From a virus, in IMG/VR virus record IMGVR_UViG_3300026094_000021, positions 1 to 30,890 of that record: a DNA stretch of 30,890 nucleotides; one strand, given 5' to 3'. The notes beneath the pieces are model-generated. The model worked only from the letters and a program-made list of their open reading frames with translations, was not told the origin of the DNA and did no database searches. Of the stretch, positions 7,226 to 13,574 are shown piece by piece. Position 1 is the first letter of the stretch. Every line of letters begins with the position of its first letter. The position numbers and the translations under genes are program-made.

Positions 7226-7717
7226 ATGGCTATTAACTTTCCAAACAGTCCCACTAACGGCCAGACGTTCACCGTCGGTGACATTACGTATGAGTACGAC
7301 GGCACGAAGTGGGAGTCGTTGGGTGTCAATGATTTTTCTGTTGACTCCCTCGGCGTTGGCACGTCGCCCTCTGGCACGTCTGGTGAAATCCGAGCTACTG
7401 GCGACATCACTGCGCACTTTTCAGATGACCGGCTCAAGACTAAACTAGGCGTGGTAACAGACGCGCTCGATAAGGTAAACTTGCTAGAAGGGTTTTACTA
7501 TGAGCCCAATGACACGGCAGTTAAGCTTGGCTACGAGCGCAAACGAATGGTTGGCGTTTCGGCACAATCAGTGCAAAATGTATTACCAGAAGCGGTTAAA
7601 ACTGCACCAATTTCAGATGAGTATTTAACAGTACAGTATGAAAAGTTAGTACCCATGCTGATTGAAGCGATTAAAACACTCTCGGCGCGTGTCGATGAGC
7701 TTGAAGGTAAGAGGTAA
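7226..7717 (+). CDS. Short tail protein with S74 intramolecular chaperone domain, 163 aa
   Basis: The N-terminal 60 residues carry a fibre-type section ('FPNSPTNGQTFTVGDITYEY', 'DGTKWESLGV'). From residue 66 the sequence 'SDDRLKTKLGVV' begins a peptidase S74 (chaperone of endosialidase) domain; S66 is the expected self-cleavage serine. Later landmarks are 'LLEGFYYEPND', 'VGVSAQSVQNVLPEAV', 'YLTVQYEKLVPMLIEAI' and a C-terminal coiled coil, 'LSARVDELEGKR'. Such domains drive trimer folding of a fibre and are then cut off. Only about 65 residues precede the cut site, so the mature product would be very small, unlike normal S74 fibres. It may assist a neighbouring fibre or be a capping piece. Confidence 0.85.
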   Translation: MAINFPNSPTNGQTFTVGDITYEYDGTKWESLGVNDFSVDSLGVGTSPSGTSGEIRATGDITAHFSDDRLKTKLGVVTDALDKVNLLEGFYYEPNDTAVKLGYERKRMVGVSAQSVQNVLPEAVKTAPISDEYLTVQYEKLVPMLIEAIKTLSARVDELEGKR

Positions 7718-7722
7718 GGCCA

Positions 7723-8274
7723 ATGCCGACTAAGTTAAAATCCACGGGCGTAGAGTTTCCTGATGGGAGCACACAGATAATTGCTGCTAGTAACGTCCCT
7801 TCTGGCGCAGTCCAGTATTTCGCAATGGACACCGCACCTGATGGTTTCTTAAAAGCCAACGGCGCGGAGGTCAGCCGCTCAACCTATTCAGATTTGTTTT
7901 CCGCGATTGGCACGACGTTCGGCGCTGGTGATGGCTCAACGACTTTTGATTTGCCCGACCTGCGTGGTGAGTTCCTCCGTGGTTGGGACGATGGACGCGG
8001 GGCTGATAGTGGGCGTAGTTTTGGAACAGCGCAGGGGGATGCTTTTCAAAACCACGGACATAAAATGCAGTTCTCAACTGCCACCCCAGTAAACAGGTAT
8101 ACACTTGACTTCAATGTAGGGGCTTCTTTTGGCCGAGGTGCAAATGGTGGCGGTTCTAGCTTTGGGACACAGAGTATTAGAGGCCCGAAAGAGGAGGGAG
8201 GTAACGGCTCGCCGCGCACTGATGCAGAAACACGTCCCCGCAACATCGCCCTGCTGGCGTGCATTAAATACTAA
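7723..8274 (+). CDS. Phage tail collar domain protein, 183 aa
   Basis: The N-terminus 'MPTKLKSTGVEFPDGSTQI' is a fibre leader, followed by a tail-collar domain: 'PSGAVQYFAMDTAPDGFLKA', 'NGAEVSRSTYSDLFSAIGTT', 'FGAGDGSTTFDLPDLRGEFL' and 'RGWDDGRGADSGRSFGTAQG'. It ends 'TRPRNIALLACIKY', the usual close of collar-type short fibre proteins, where conserved His residues ('NHGH') may bind metal along the trimer axis. It is shorter than T4 gp12-type fibres and consists almost wholly of the collar domain. It precedes a tail assembly chaperone, the usual fibre-chaperone order. Confidence 0.85.
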   Translation: MPTKLKSTGVEFPDGSTQIIAASNVPSGAVQYFAMDTAPDGFLKANGAEVSRSTYSDLFSAIGTTFGAGDGSTTFDLPDLRGEFLRGWDDGRGADSGRSFGTAQGDAFQNHGHKMQFSTATPVNRYTLDFNVGASFGRGANGGGSSFGTQSIRGPKEEGGNGSPRTDAETRPRNIALLACIKY

Positions 8275-8283
8275 GGTGATAAC

Positions 8284-8793
8284 ATGAAACAAGTATCTCA
8301 ATTAGATAAAGACGGCTACTTTGTTGGAGTCACCACGGCTGACCCATCACCGCTTGAGCCTGACGTTTATTTGATCCCCGGCGGTTGCATTGACGAGCCA
8401 GCACCGACTGCCCCCGAAGGCCAACGCGCTAAATGGGACAACGGACAGTGGGTGTTTGAGGACATCCCGCCGGAGAAGCCTGAGCAGCCTTATCCGTCAT
8501 GGACGTATGACGAGGAGACAAATGAATGGGTGGCTCCAGTTGCCAAGCCCGACGACAACGCAGAATGGGACGAAGAAAATCTGGAATGGATACCGGGTTA
8601 TGTAGTCTTGGCGCGTAACGCCCGAGCCAAACGTGACCGCCTACTCACCGAGTCCGACTGGATAACGATACGCGCTACGGACACAGGCAACCCGGTGCCT
8701 ACTGATTGGCAGACCTACCGCCAAGGGCTTCGGGATATCACAGCACAGGCAGGGTTCCCCGACACGATTGATTGGCCGGTGAAGCCTGAATAG
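8284..8793 (+). CDS. Tail fibre assembly chaperone-like protein, 169 aa
   Basis: The protein has several Trp/acidic repeats ('AKWDNGQWVFED', 'SWTYDEETNEWVAP', 'AEWDEENLEWIPG'). Its C-terminal section is 'ARAKRDRLLTESDWI', 'PVPTDWQTYRQGLRDI' and 'FPDTIDWPVKPE'. This C-terminal pattern ('R..LL..tDW.......W..YRqaLR.i') is the phage tail assembly chaperone domain found in fibre-assembly proteins. It probably helps fold or join the collar-type fibre encoded just upstream. RBS AAGGTG lies before the ATG at 8284. Residues 20-90 are proline-rich and probably flexible. Confidence 0.8.
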   Translation: MKQVSQLDKDGYFVGVTTADPSPLEPDVYLIPGGCIDEPAPTAPEGQRAKWDNGQWVFEDIPPEKPEQPYPSWTYDEETNEWVAPVAKPDDNAEWDEENLEWIPGYVVLARNARAKRDRLLTESDWITIRATDTGNPVPTDWQTYRQGLRDITAQAGFPDTIDWPVKPE

Positions 8794-8797
8794 CTAA

Positions 8798-9862
8798 ATG
8801 TTCAGCTCGTCTCCATTTTCTGCGGCGGCGTTCTCTGATGTCGGAGACGTTGTTGTTAACGTCACAGTTTCCGTTACGGGAACTGCGGCAAGTGGAGCTG
8901 TTGGTCAAGAAACTGTAATTGCTCAGGCAGTTGCTCTGCCTACAGGCGTTCAGGCAACAGGGCAAACCGGCCAAGAAACAGTTATTGCTGAGTCCAATTT
9001 CACACTGACTGGTGTGCAAGGCACAACTGAGCTTGGCGATGAAACTATACTGGCTGAAGCTAATGTGCTGCCTACAGGTGTCGCTGCTACAGGCGCAGCC
9101 GAGCCAGTTGATCTTATCACTAACAACATTCTCAGCGTAACAGGGCTTTCTGCTAATACAGCGCTTGGCGACGAAACCGTTATTGCAGAAGCAATAGTGC
9201 TCCCCACAGGCGTGCAGAGTGCAGGAGTTCTAGGCCAAGAAGAAGTAATTGCTGAAGCCGTTGTAGAGCCCACGGGCGTGCAGGCGACAGGCGAGCTTGG
9301 ACAAGAAGAAGTTATTGCCGAAGCCGTTGTATTGCCAACTGGCGTACAAGCAGTAGGATCGCTGGGCCAAGAAACAGTAATCGCCGAAGCCGTTGTAGAG
9401 CCTACTGGTGTGGCCGCCGCAGGAGAGACCGGCGACCCGGTTATTGTATCTGAAGCTAATGTGCAGCTGGCAGGCGTGCAAGCAACAAGCGCGCTGGGCC
9501 AAGAAGTAGTCATCGCAGAAGCGGTTGTCTTCCCCGGCGGAGCGTCAGCCCAAAGCGAAGTTGGCACGGTTCAGACTGTTGCTGATGCTAACCTCACGTT
9601 GACTGGCGTTCAGGCTCAGGCTGCGCTAGGAATCACCGAGGTTAAAGCCGCTGCCGATGTAGGCGTTACCGGCGTCTCCGCCGCTTCTGCGCTAGGCACC
9701 GTTGAAGTTATCGCCAAAGCAGTAGTGGTGCCTGACGGCGTTGTTGGTTTTGGCGTAGCCAATAGAGTGTTCACGTGGGGCGAAATTAAACCATCCGCTA
9801 GTGTAAACTGGCAACAAGTTGAGCCAGACACCTCAGATAGCTGGCAAAAAATATCCGCGTAA
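8798..9862 (+). CDS. 22-residue-repeat virion protein, 354 aa
   Basis: The N-terminal 26 residues ('MFSSSPFSAAAFSDVGD...') lead into 13 uninterrupted repeats of exactly 22 residues (27-312), with consensus TGV-x-A-x(3)-LGxExVIAEAxVxP. A C-terminal segment with Trp residues follows ('FTWGEIKPSASVNWQQVEP', 'DSWQKISA'). That ending resembles C-terminal tails of marine phage structural proteins. Constant repeat length without gaps suggests a regular beta structure (solenoid or stacked strands) in a fibre or tail decoration. No known enzymatic motif occurs. The RBS is weak, with the start only four bases after the previous stop, so coupling is likely. Function is unknown beyond a virion inference. 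Confidence 0.75.
   Translation: MFSSSPFSAAAFSDVGDVVVNVTVSVTGTAASGAVGQETVIAQAVALPTGVQATGQTGQETVIAESNFTLTGVQGTTELGDETILAEANVLPTGVAATGAAEPVDLITNNILSVTGLSANTALGDETVIAEAIVLPTGVQSAGVLGQEEVIAEAVVEPTGVQATGELGQEEVIAEAVVLPTGVQAVGSLGQETVIAEAVVEPTGVAAAGETGDPVIVSEANVQLAGVQATSALGQEVVIAEAVVFPGGASAQSEVGTVQTVADANLTLTGVQAQAALGITEVKAAADVGVTGVSAASALGTVEVIAKAVVVPDGVVGFGVANRVFTWGEIKPSASVNWQQVEPDTSDSWQKISA
8876..9733 (+). repeat. Thirteen in-frame 66-base (22-residue) repeats
   Basis: All 13 units are exactly 66 bases with no insertion or deletion. Units 6-8 are the most alike ('QEEVIAEAVV', 'QETVIAEAVV'), whereas unit 4 ('AEPVDLITNN') and units 11-12 are the most diverged. This gradient is what expansion from the middle of the array would leave. 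The 858-base span equals 13 x 66. Confidence 0.9.
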
Positions 9863-9874
9863 CGAGGCACGGAC

Positions 9875-10747
9875 ATGGCAAGTACATATACAGACGCTGG
9901 CATTGAGTTAATTGGTATTGGCGAACAGTCAAACACGTGGGGACTGACGACCAACACGAACTGGCGATTGATGGAAGAGATGGTTGCGGGTGTTGTTTCA
10001 ATTAACCTTACCGGCTTAACTAGCTCTAATCTTACTGTGACAGACGGCGCTACCTCAAACGGGCGTCACATGGTCGTTGAGTTCACGGGCTCTCCGGGTG
10101 CGACTTCTACGGTGACTGTCAATCCTGACGACATGCAGAAGCTCTACTTTATCAACAATGCGACTGACCAGTCAGTTGTCATCACACAAGGCTCGGGTGG
10201 CGATGTCACGGTGCCCGCAGGCACTAAAAAGATCGTCTACTGCGACGGGGCAGGCGGCGGTGCGGCGGTTACTGACTTAACCGAGAACTTAGCGGTCGGC
10301 TCGCTTATTCTTGACGGCGTTGAGATTACTGCGAGCGCTTCAGAACTCAACATTCTCGACGGCGTAACTGCCTCAACAGAAGAAATTAACATTCTCGACG
10401 GCGTAACCGCCTCGACGGCGGAGCTGAACATTCTCGACGGCGTAACTGCCTCAACAGAAGAAATTAACATCCTCGACGGTATCACTGCCACGACGAGCGA
10501 GCTAAATACTCTAGACGGCGTAACCGCCTCTGCCACTGAGATTAACTACCTCGACGGCGCTGCTCCCGGCACGCTAGCTGCAAATAAAGCTGTAGTAGCG
10601 TCTGCTGCTAGTGCTATTGCTCTTGGCTCCACTTGGTCCGTTCGAGAAGAGTCAGGCGTACTTTATTTCAGCAGTGCTTCTGGCGACGTTCTTACAGTGG
10701 CCTCAGACGGGACCTTGACCACCTCTGGCGAAATTGTCGTTGAGTAA
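9875..10747 (+). CDS. Tail fibre-like structural protein with LDG repeats, 290 aa
   Basis: The N-terminal half ('MASTYTDAGIELIGIGEQSN', 'TWGLTTNTNWRLMEEMVAGV') is a domain seen at the start of many marine phage fibre and virion proteins. Residues about 155-228 contain six repeats of about 13 residues with the core 'E(L/I)N(I/T/Y)LDG(V/I)TA', a motif frequent in fibre shafts. The C-terminal part is strand-rich ('GVLYFSSASGDVLTVASD'). It probably forms a shaft or baseplate-proximal fibre. It closes the fibre block and lies just before the small basic and lysis genes. No S74 or collar domain is present. Confidence 0.75.
   Translation: MASTYTDAGIELIGIGEQSNTWGLTTNTNWRLMEEMVAGVVSINLTGLTSSNLTVTDGATSNGRHMVVEFTGSPGATSTVTVNPDDMQKLYFINNATDQSVVITQGSGGDVTVPAGTKKIVYCDGAGGGAAVTDLTENLAVGSLILDGVEITASASELNILDGVTASTEEINILDGVTASTAELNILDGVTASTEEINILDGITATTSELNTLDGVTASATEINYLDGAAPGTLAANKAVVASAASAIALGSTWSVREESGVLYFSSASGDVLTVASDGTLTTSGEIVVE
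10337..10557 (+). repeat. LDGVTAS tandem repeats in a structural gene
   Basis: About six copies of a 39-base unit code for the 'LNILDGVTAST(E/A)E' type. Near-identical copies recur on alternating units (compare the units at about 10350-10390 and 10428-10468), which suggests a duplicated two-unit block. Typical of phage shaft sequences. Confidence 0.85.
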
Positions 10748-10749
10748 CC

Positions 10750-10881
10750 ATGCCAGTCCAGCGCTGCACAAAAAACGGCAAGTCGGGCTACAAGTGGGGT
10801 AAGTCTGGCAAGTGTTACACCAACAACGGTAAAGCAAAAGCAGCTCGGCAAGGCCGTGCGATCAAAGCCTCAAAGAAGTAA
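10750..10881 (+). CDS. Very small lysine-rich protein, 43 aa
   Basis: ATG 10750 lies two bases after the previous stop; TAA is at 10879-10881. The product starts 'MPVQRCTKNGKSGYKWGKSG', continues 'KCYTNNGKAKAARQGRAI' and ends in a Lys/Ala tail. It has two cysteines (C6, C22), several Gly-Lys pairs and a strong positive charge. Small proteins with this 'RCxKNGKxGYKWGxSGKCYT' pattern recur in marine phage late operons. Function unknown; DNA or virion binding is only an inference from charge. Its real-gene status is supported by the tight packing between flanking genes and the recognisable pattern. Confidence 0.7.
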   Translation: MPVQRCTKNGKSGYKWGKSGKCYTNNGKAKAARQGRAIKASKK

Positions 10882-10892
10882 AGGACCGAACC

Positions 10893-11168
10893 ATGAACGA
10901 AGACCGCCTCACACGGATTGAGCAAAAACTCGATAAACTCTCCGATGCTGTGGTGAGTCTTGCTCGTATGGAAGAACGCATGGTCACTTTATTTAACCGT
11001 ATGGACAACTACGATACGAACCAACAAAAAGTTATTGAGCGCGTGACAGAGCTTGAGAAGAAGCTCGCGACCAAAACTAACACAGTGCGAATTGGCGAAA
11101 AGATCGTCTGGATTGTTATAGGTGGTGTTGTTTCCTTAGCGGTTTGGAGCCTGCGGACAGCGCTATAA
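10893..11168 (+). CDS. Coiled-coil protein with C-terminal membrane helix (lysis cassette), 91 aa
   Basis: Residues 1-62 are a charged, heptad-rich helix ('LTRIEQKLDKLSDAVVSLAR', 'VIERVTELEKKL'), followed by a single hydrophobic segment at about 71-87 ('IVWIVIGGVVSLAVWSL'). The architecture resembles XhlA-like haemolysin/lysis proteins and other small phage lysis accessories that sit beside endolysin and holin. The predicted topology is a cytoplasmic coiled coil anchored in the inner membrane by its C-terminus. RBS AAGGAC precedes ATG 10893. The stop overlaps the endolysin start as TAATG. Whether it acts as holin partner, pinholin-like factor or regulator cannot be told. Confidence 0.7.
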   Translation: MNEDRLTRIEQKLDKLSDAVVSLARMEERMVTLFNRMDNYDTNQQKVIERVTELEKKLATKTNTVRIGEKIVWIVIGGVVSLAVWSLRTAL

Positions 11169-11533
11169 TGACTGATAGTTTTTCTCCTTACTTTTCTCGC
11201 TCAGAGTTTGCCTGCCAGTGCGGCTGTGGCTTTGATACGGTCGATACCTCTACCCTTGAGATACTAAATGCTGTACGTGAAAACTTTGGACCTGTCGTCG
11301 TGACCAGCGGTTGCCGTTGCGAAAAACATAATGCACGGATTGGCGGTTCACCGAATAGCCAGCACAAATCTGCACGTGCCGCTGACATCAAAGTGTCAAA
11401 CACAGACCCACAGGAAGTGTATGATTGGGTTGCTCGTGAGTACCCCAGCGCAAGTATTGGGGCTTACAACAGTTTTACGCACATTGACACGCGCACAGAT
11501 GGTCCGGCTCGTTGGGATAACAGGAGCTTGTAA
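11168..11533 (+). CDS. Endolysin, M15-type peptidoglycan peptidase, 121 aa
   Basis: This is an M15 (M15_3-like) zinc peptidase that cuts peptide crosslinks of the cell wall at lysis. Zinc-site motifs are visible: H66 and D73 in 'SQHKSARAAD' and H105 in 'FTHIDTR'. The N-terminus 'FSRSEFACQCGCGFDT' and 'VVVTSGCRCEKHNARIGG' are typical of this family. The start is set at ATG 11168, overlapping the previous TAA, rather than a longer in-frame start at 11144 that would eat into the preceding gene. There is no signal peptide, so export needs the downstream holin. At 121 residues it is a single-domain enzyme without a binding domain. Confidence 0.88.
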   Translation: MTDSFSPYFSRSEFACQCGCGFDTVDTSTLEILNAVRENFGPVVVTSGCRCEKHNARIGGSPNSQHKSARAADIKVSNTDPQEVYDWVAREYPSASIGAYNSFTHIDTRTDGPARWDNRSL

Positions 11534-11937
11534 TGATTAAAGAGCTATTGGGTGCAGGGCTTGGCACGGCGGTTGATAACGTGCTCGGTCGGTTTTTTGA
11601 AGACAAAGACCAAGCGGCCAAGGCAGCGCAGGAGCTGCGTATCGCTATGCTTGAGCACGAACAAACTGCTCAGAAAGTCGCGCGCGATGTTGTAGTCGCT
11701 GAAGCAAGCTCAAAACATTGGGTTACAAGTGCTTGGCGGCCCATCACAATGTTGACTTTTGTTGCGATTGTGGCTAATAACTACATCCTTGCTCCCTACC
11801 TTGATCTATTTTTTAAGGCAGGGCTTGTGCTTGAGATGCCTGACCAGCTGTGGAGCCTAATTCAAATAGGTCTCGGCGGGTATGTATTAGGGCGCTCGGG
11901 AGAAAAAATAGCGGGCGAACTGCGCAAAAAAGGATAA
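11533..11937 (+). CDS. Holin, 3TM/GTA type, 134 aa
   Basis: A charged amphipathic N-terminal half is followed by 'WVTSAWRPITMLTFVAIVA' (about residues 63-81), the 'WRPITM' signature of the three-helix holin family also found in gene transfer agents. Hydrophobic segments run at about 70-90, 92-101 and 106-121, and the C-terminus is basic ('AGELRKKG'). It would form membrane lesions that let the M15 endolysin reach the wall. Its start overlaps the endolysin stop (TAATG), with an AGGAG just upstream, so expression is translationally tied. Confidence 0.87.
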   Translation: MIKELLGAGLGTAVDNVLGRFFEDKDQAAKAAQELRIAMLEHEQTAQKVARDVVVAEASSKHWVTSAWRPITMLTFVAIVANNYILAPYLDLFFKAGLVLEMPDQLWSLIQIGLGGYVLGRSGEKIAGELRKKG

Positions 11938-11939
11938 AA

Positions 11940-13115
11940 ATGAACAAGTCAGGGCCAAAGGGCTTTACGATTGATCAGATTCTAGCGGCGATAGATCAAA
12001 CCGGCTCACAAGCTGGCGCAGCGGCTTTATTAGGCCTCAACAAGCGAACAATTACGACTCGGCTTAAATACCACCGCGAAGGCCGAAGCAACGAGCGCAG
12101 GTATAGCGAAGAATATCTCGCCCAAAAAAACCAAGATGCGCCTCCCAGACAACGCGATGACGAGCTGTTTAAAGGCCGCTCGGTGCTGTGGAACCCAGAA
12201 ACGGGCGAGCAAAAGCTAGAGTGGTACAAGACTGACCGCGACAAGCAAGCGCAGTTCGAGGCGATGAAACAAGCCATTGACGCGCTTAAAGAAGACATCC
12301 CCGCCGCTCCTACTATTAAGAAACCCAAAGTTAAGAAGAACGACCTGCTAAATTTGTTTGTGCTGACTGATGCCCACATTGGCATGCTGGCGTGGGGCGA
12401 AGAGACCGGTGAGGATTGGGACACCGATCTTGCTGAGACGATGATTATAAACTATTTTGCCTACGCGATTGAAAATGCGCGCCCAGCCCAGCGTGCGGTT
12501 TTTGCCCAGCTTGGTGACTTCTTGCACTACGACGGCATTGACTCTGTAACTCCAGCGAGCGGGCATCAGCTCGACACTGATACTCGTTTTGCCAAACTGG
12601 TGCGAACAGGCATTAGGATCACACGCCGCATCATTGAAATGCTGCTGGCTAAGTATTTGACAGTCGAAGTAATAATGGCCGACGGCAACCATGACCCGGT
12701 GTCTGAGATATGGCTGCGGGAGTCTTTTGCTGATCGTTACCGAGACAACCCGAGACTGTTTATCGACACATCGCCTGCTTCGTTTTACGCGGTTGAACAC
12801 GGCGCAACTTCTTTGTTTTTCCAGCACGGGCACTTAAAGAAAGTCGATGAGATTGACCGGGCTATGGCTGCTGAGTTTCGGGCGATGTTTGGGCGTACCA
12901 CGCTGTCGTACTGCCACTCTGGGCATTTACACCATAGGTTGATGAAAGAAACAGCGCTGATGCAAATAGAACAGCACGGCACACTATCAGCTAGAGACGC
13001 ATACGCTTCACGGCACGGCTACAGCTCAGCTAGGCAAGCGCAAGTAATTACGTACCATGCAAAGCATGGTGATGTGGGGCGGCTAGTTGTCACCCCGGAG
13101 ATGTTGGAGGACTGA
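11940..13115 (+). CDS. HTH plus calcineurin-like metallophosphoesterase, 391 aa
   Basis: The start is set at ATG 11940, after AAGGA; a longer in-frame start at 11850 would overlap the holin. Residues about 9-45 form a helix-turn-helix ('GSQAGAAALLGLNKRTITTR'). A charged linker leads to a metallophosphoesterase core from about 137: D144-x-H146 ('TDAHIG'), G192-D193 ('GDFLHYDG'), G249-NHD252, HGH 296-298 and 'GHLHH' 328-332. All metal-binding motifs appear intact, so it should be a two-metal phosphodiesterase or phosphatase. Substrate is unknown; DNA or nucleotide is possible given the HTH. It recurs in marine phage late operons; a structural link is not proven. Confidence 0.85.
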   Translation: MNKSGPKGFTIDQILAAIDQTGSQAGAAALLGLNKRTITTRLKYHREGRSNERRYSEEYLAQKNQDAPPRQRDDELFKGRSVLWNPETGEQKLEWYKTDRDKQAQFEAMKQAIDALKEDIPAAPTIKKPKVKKNDLLNLFVLTDAHIGMLAWGEETGEDWDTDLAETMIINYFAYAIENARPAQRAVFAQLGDFLHYDGIDSVTPASGHQLDTDTRFAKLVRTGIRITRRIIEMLLAKYLTVEVIMADGNHDPVSEIWLRESFADRYRDNPRLFIDTSPASFYAVEHGATSLFFQHGHLKKVDEIDRAMAAEFRAMFGRTTLSYCHSGHLHHRLMKETALMQIEQHGTLSARDAYASRHGYSSARQAQVITYHAKHGDVGRLVVTPEMLED

Positions 13116-13116
13116 C

Positions 13117-13407
13117 ATGGCTACCACAAAGGATGTAAAACGCGAAAATGGCAAGCTCAAGTATCGTGGAGAGACCTTCTCCGGGTACAATAAGCCTAAA
13201 CGTGGCGGAGGCAAGTCAAGCAAGTTTACTGTGCTCGCGAAGAAGGGCGATCAGGTAAAGAAAGTCAACTTTGGCAGCCCAAGTATGAGCATTAAGAAAG
13301 ATCAGCCCGAGCGTAAAAAGTCATACTGCGCGCGCAGCGGTGGGATCAAGGGGAAGAACGATAAGTTTAGTGCGAACTACTGGAGCCGCCGAGCTTGGGA
13401 TTGCTAG
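13117..13407 (+). CDS. Basic conserved phage protein, 96 aa
   Basis: ATG 13117 follows GGAGG and gives 96 residues. The protein is strongly basic, with 'FSGYNKPKRGGGKSSKFTV', 'VKKVNFGSPSMSIKKDQPER', 'KKSYCARSGGIKGKNDKFS' and a C-terminal 'ANYWSRRAWDC'. This last half ('KKVxFGxPxMxIKKDxPxRKxxxxAR...YWxxxxW') is a recurring family in marine and cyanobacterial phages. No catalytic motif is known to me. DNA binding or packaging is possible from charge. A longer in-frame start at 13087 is rejected because it overlaps the previous gene and lacks an RBS as good. Confidence 0.75.
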   Translation: MATTKDVKRENGKLKYRGETFSGYNKPKRGGGKSSKFTVLAKKGDQVKKVNFGSPSMSIKKDQPERKKSYCARSGGIKGKNDKFSANYWSRRAWDC

Positions 13408-13416
13408 GAGATACTA

Positions 13417-13569
13417 ATGCCTAAAGACGGACTTTACAAAAACATCCACCAAAAACGTAAGCGCATTAAAGCGGGCTCAGGCGAGAAGATGAGAAAGCCC
13501 GGCTCAAAAGGTGCGCCGACTAACAAAGCGTTCAAGCGCTCGGCGAAGACAGCCAAGAAAAAGGATTAA
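13417..13569 (+). CDS. Very small basic protein, 50 aa
   Basis: ATG 13417 is preceded by AGGAG at seven-base spacing; TAA is at 13567-13569. The product is about one third Lys/Arg ('MPKDGLYKNIHQKRKRIKAG', then 'EKMRKPGSKGAPTNKAF' and a Lys-rich tail). It has no cysteine and no membrane segment. The 'KRKRIKAGSGEKMRKPGSKGAP' style, common in small marine phage proteins, suggests a conserved family of unknown function. Good ribosome site, tight spacing to both neighbours and composition like its neighbours support a real gene. Confidence 0.7.
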   Translation: MPKDGLYKNIHQKRKRIKAGSGEKMRKPGSKGAPTNKAFKRSAKTAKKKD

Positions 13570-13574
13570 GTCTA

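Noticed and set aside
8950-9567. Minus-strand open frame of 205 codons
   Set aside because: It mirrors the 22-residue repeats; the periodic sequence keeps all copies open by chance.
8876-10557. Tandem repeats considered as a CRISPR array
   Set aside because: Units are contiguous, in frame and coding, with no unique spacers.
3657-10747. Diversity-generating retroelement acting on a fibre gene
   Set aside because: No reverse transcriptase and no template/variable repeat pair were seen near the fibre genes in this window.
11144-11167. Longer in-frame start for the endolysin
   Set aside because: It lies inside the preceding gene; the TAATG overlap at 11168 is the operon's usual coupling arrangement and the M15 homology begins after it.
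11850-11939. Longer in-frame start for the metallophosphoesterase
   Set aside because: It would overlap the end of the holin by 88 bases; ATG 11940 has AAGGA just upstream.
13087-13116. Longer in-frame start for the 96-residue basic protein
   Set aside because: It overlaps the preceding gene, whereas ATG 13117 follows a clear GGAGG.
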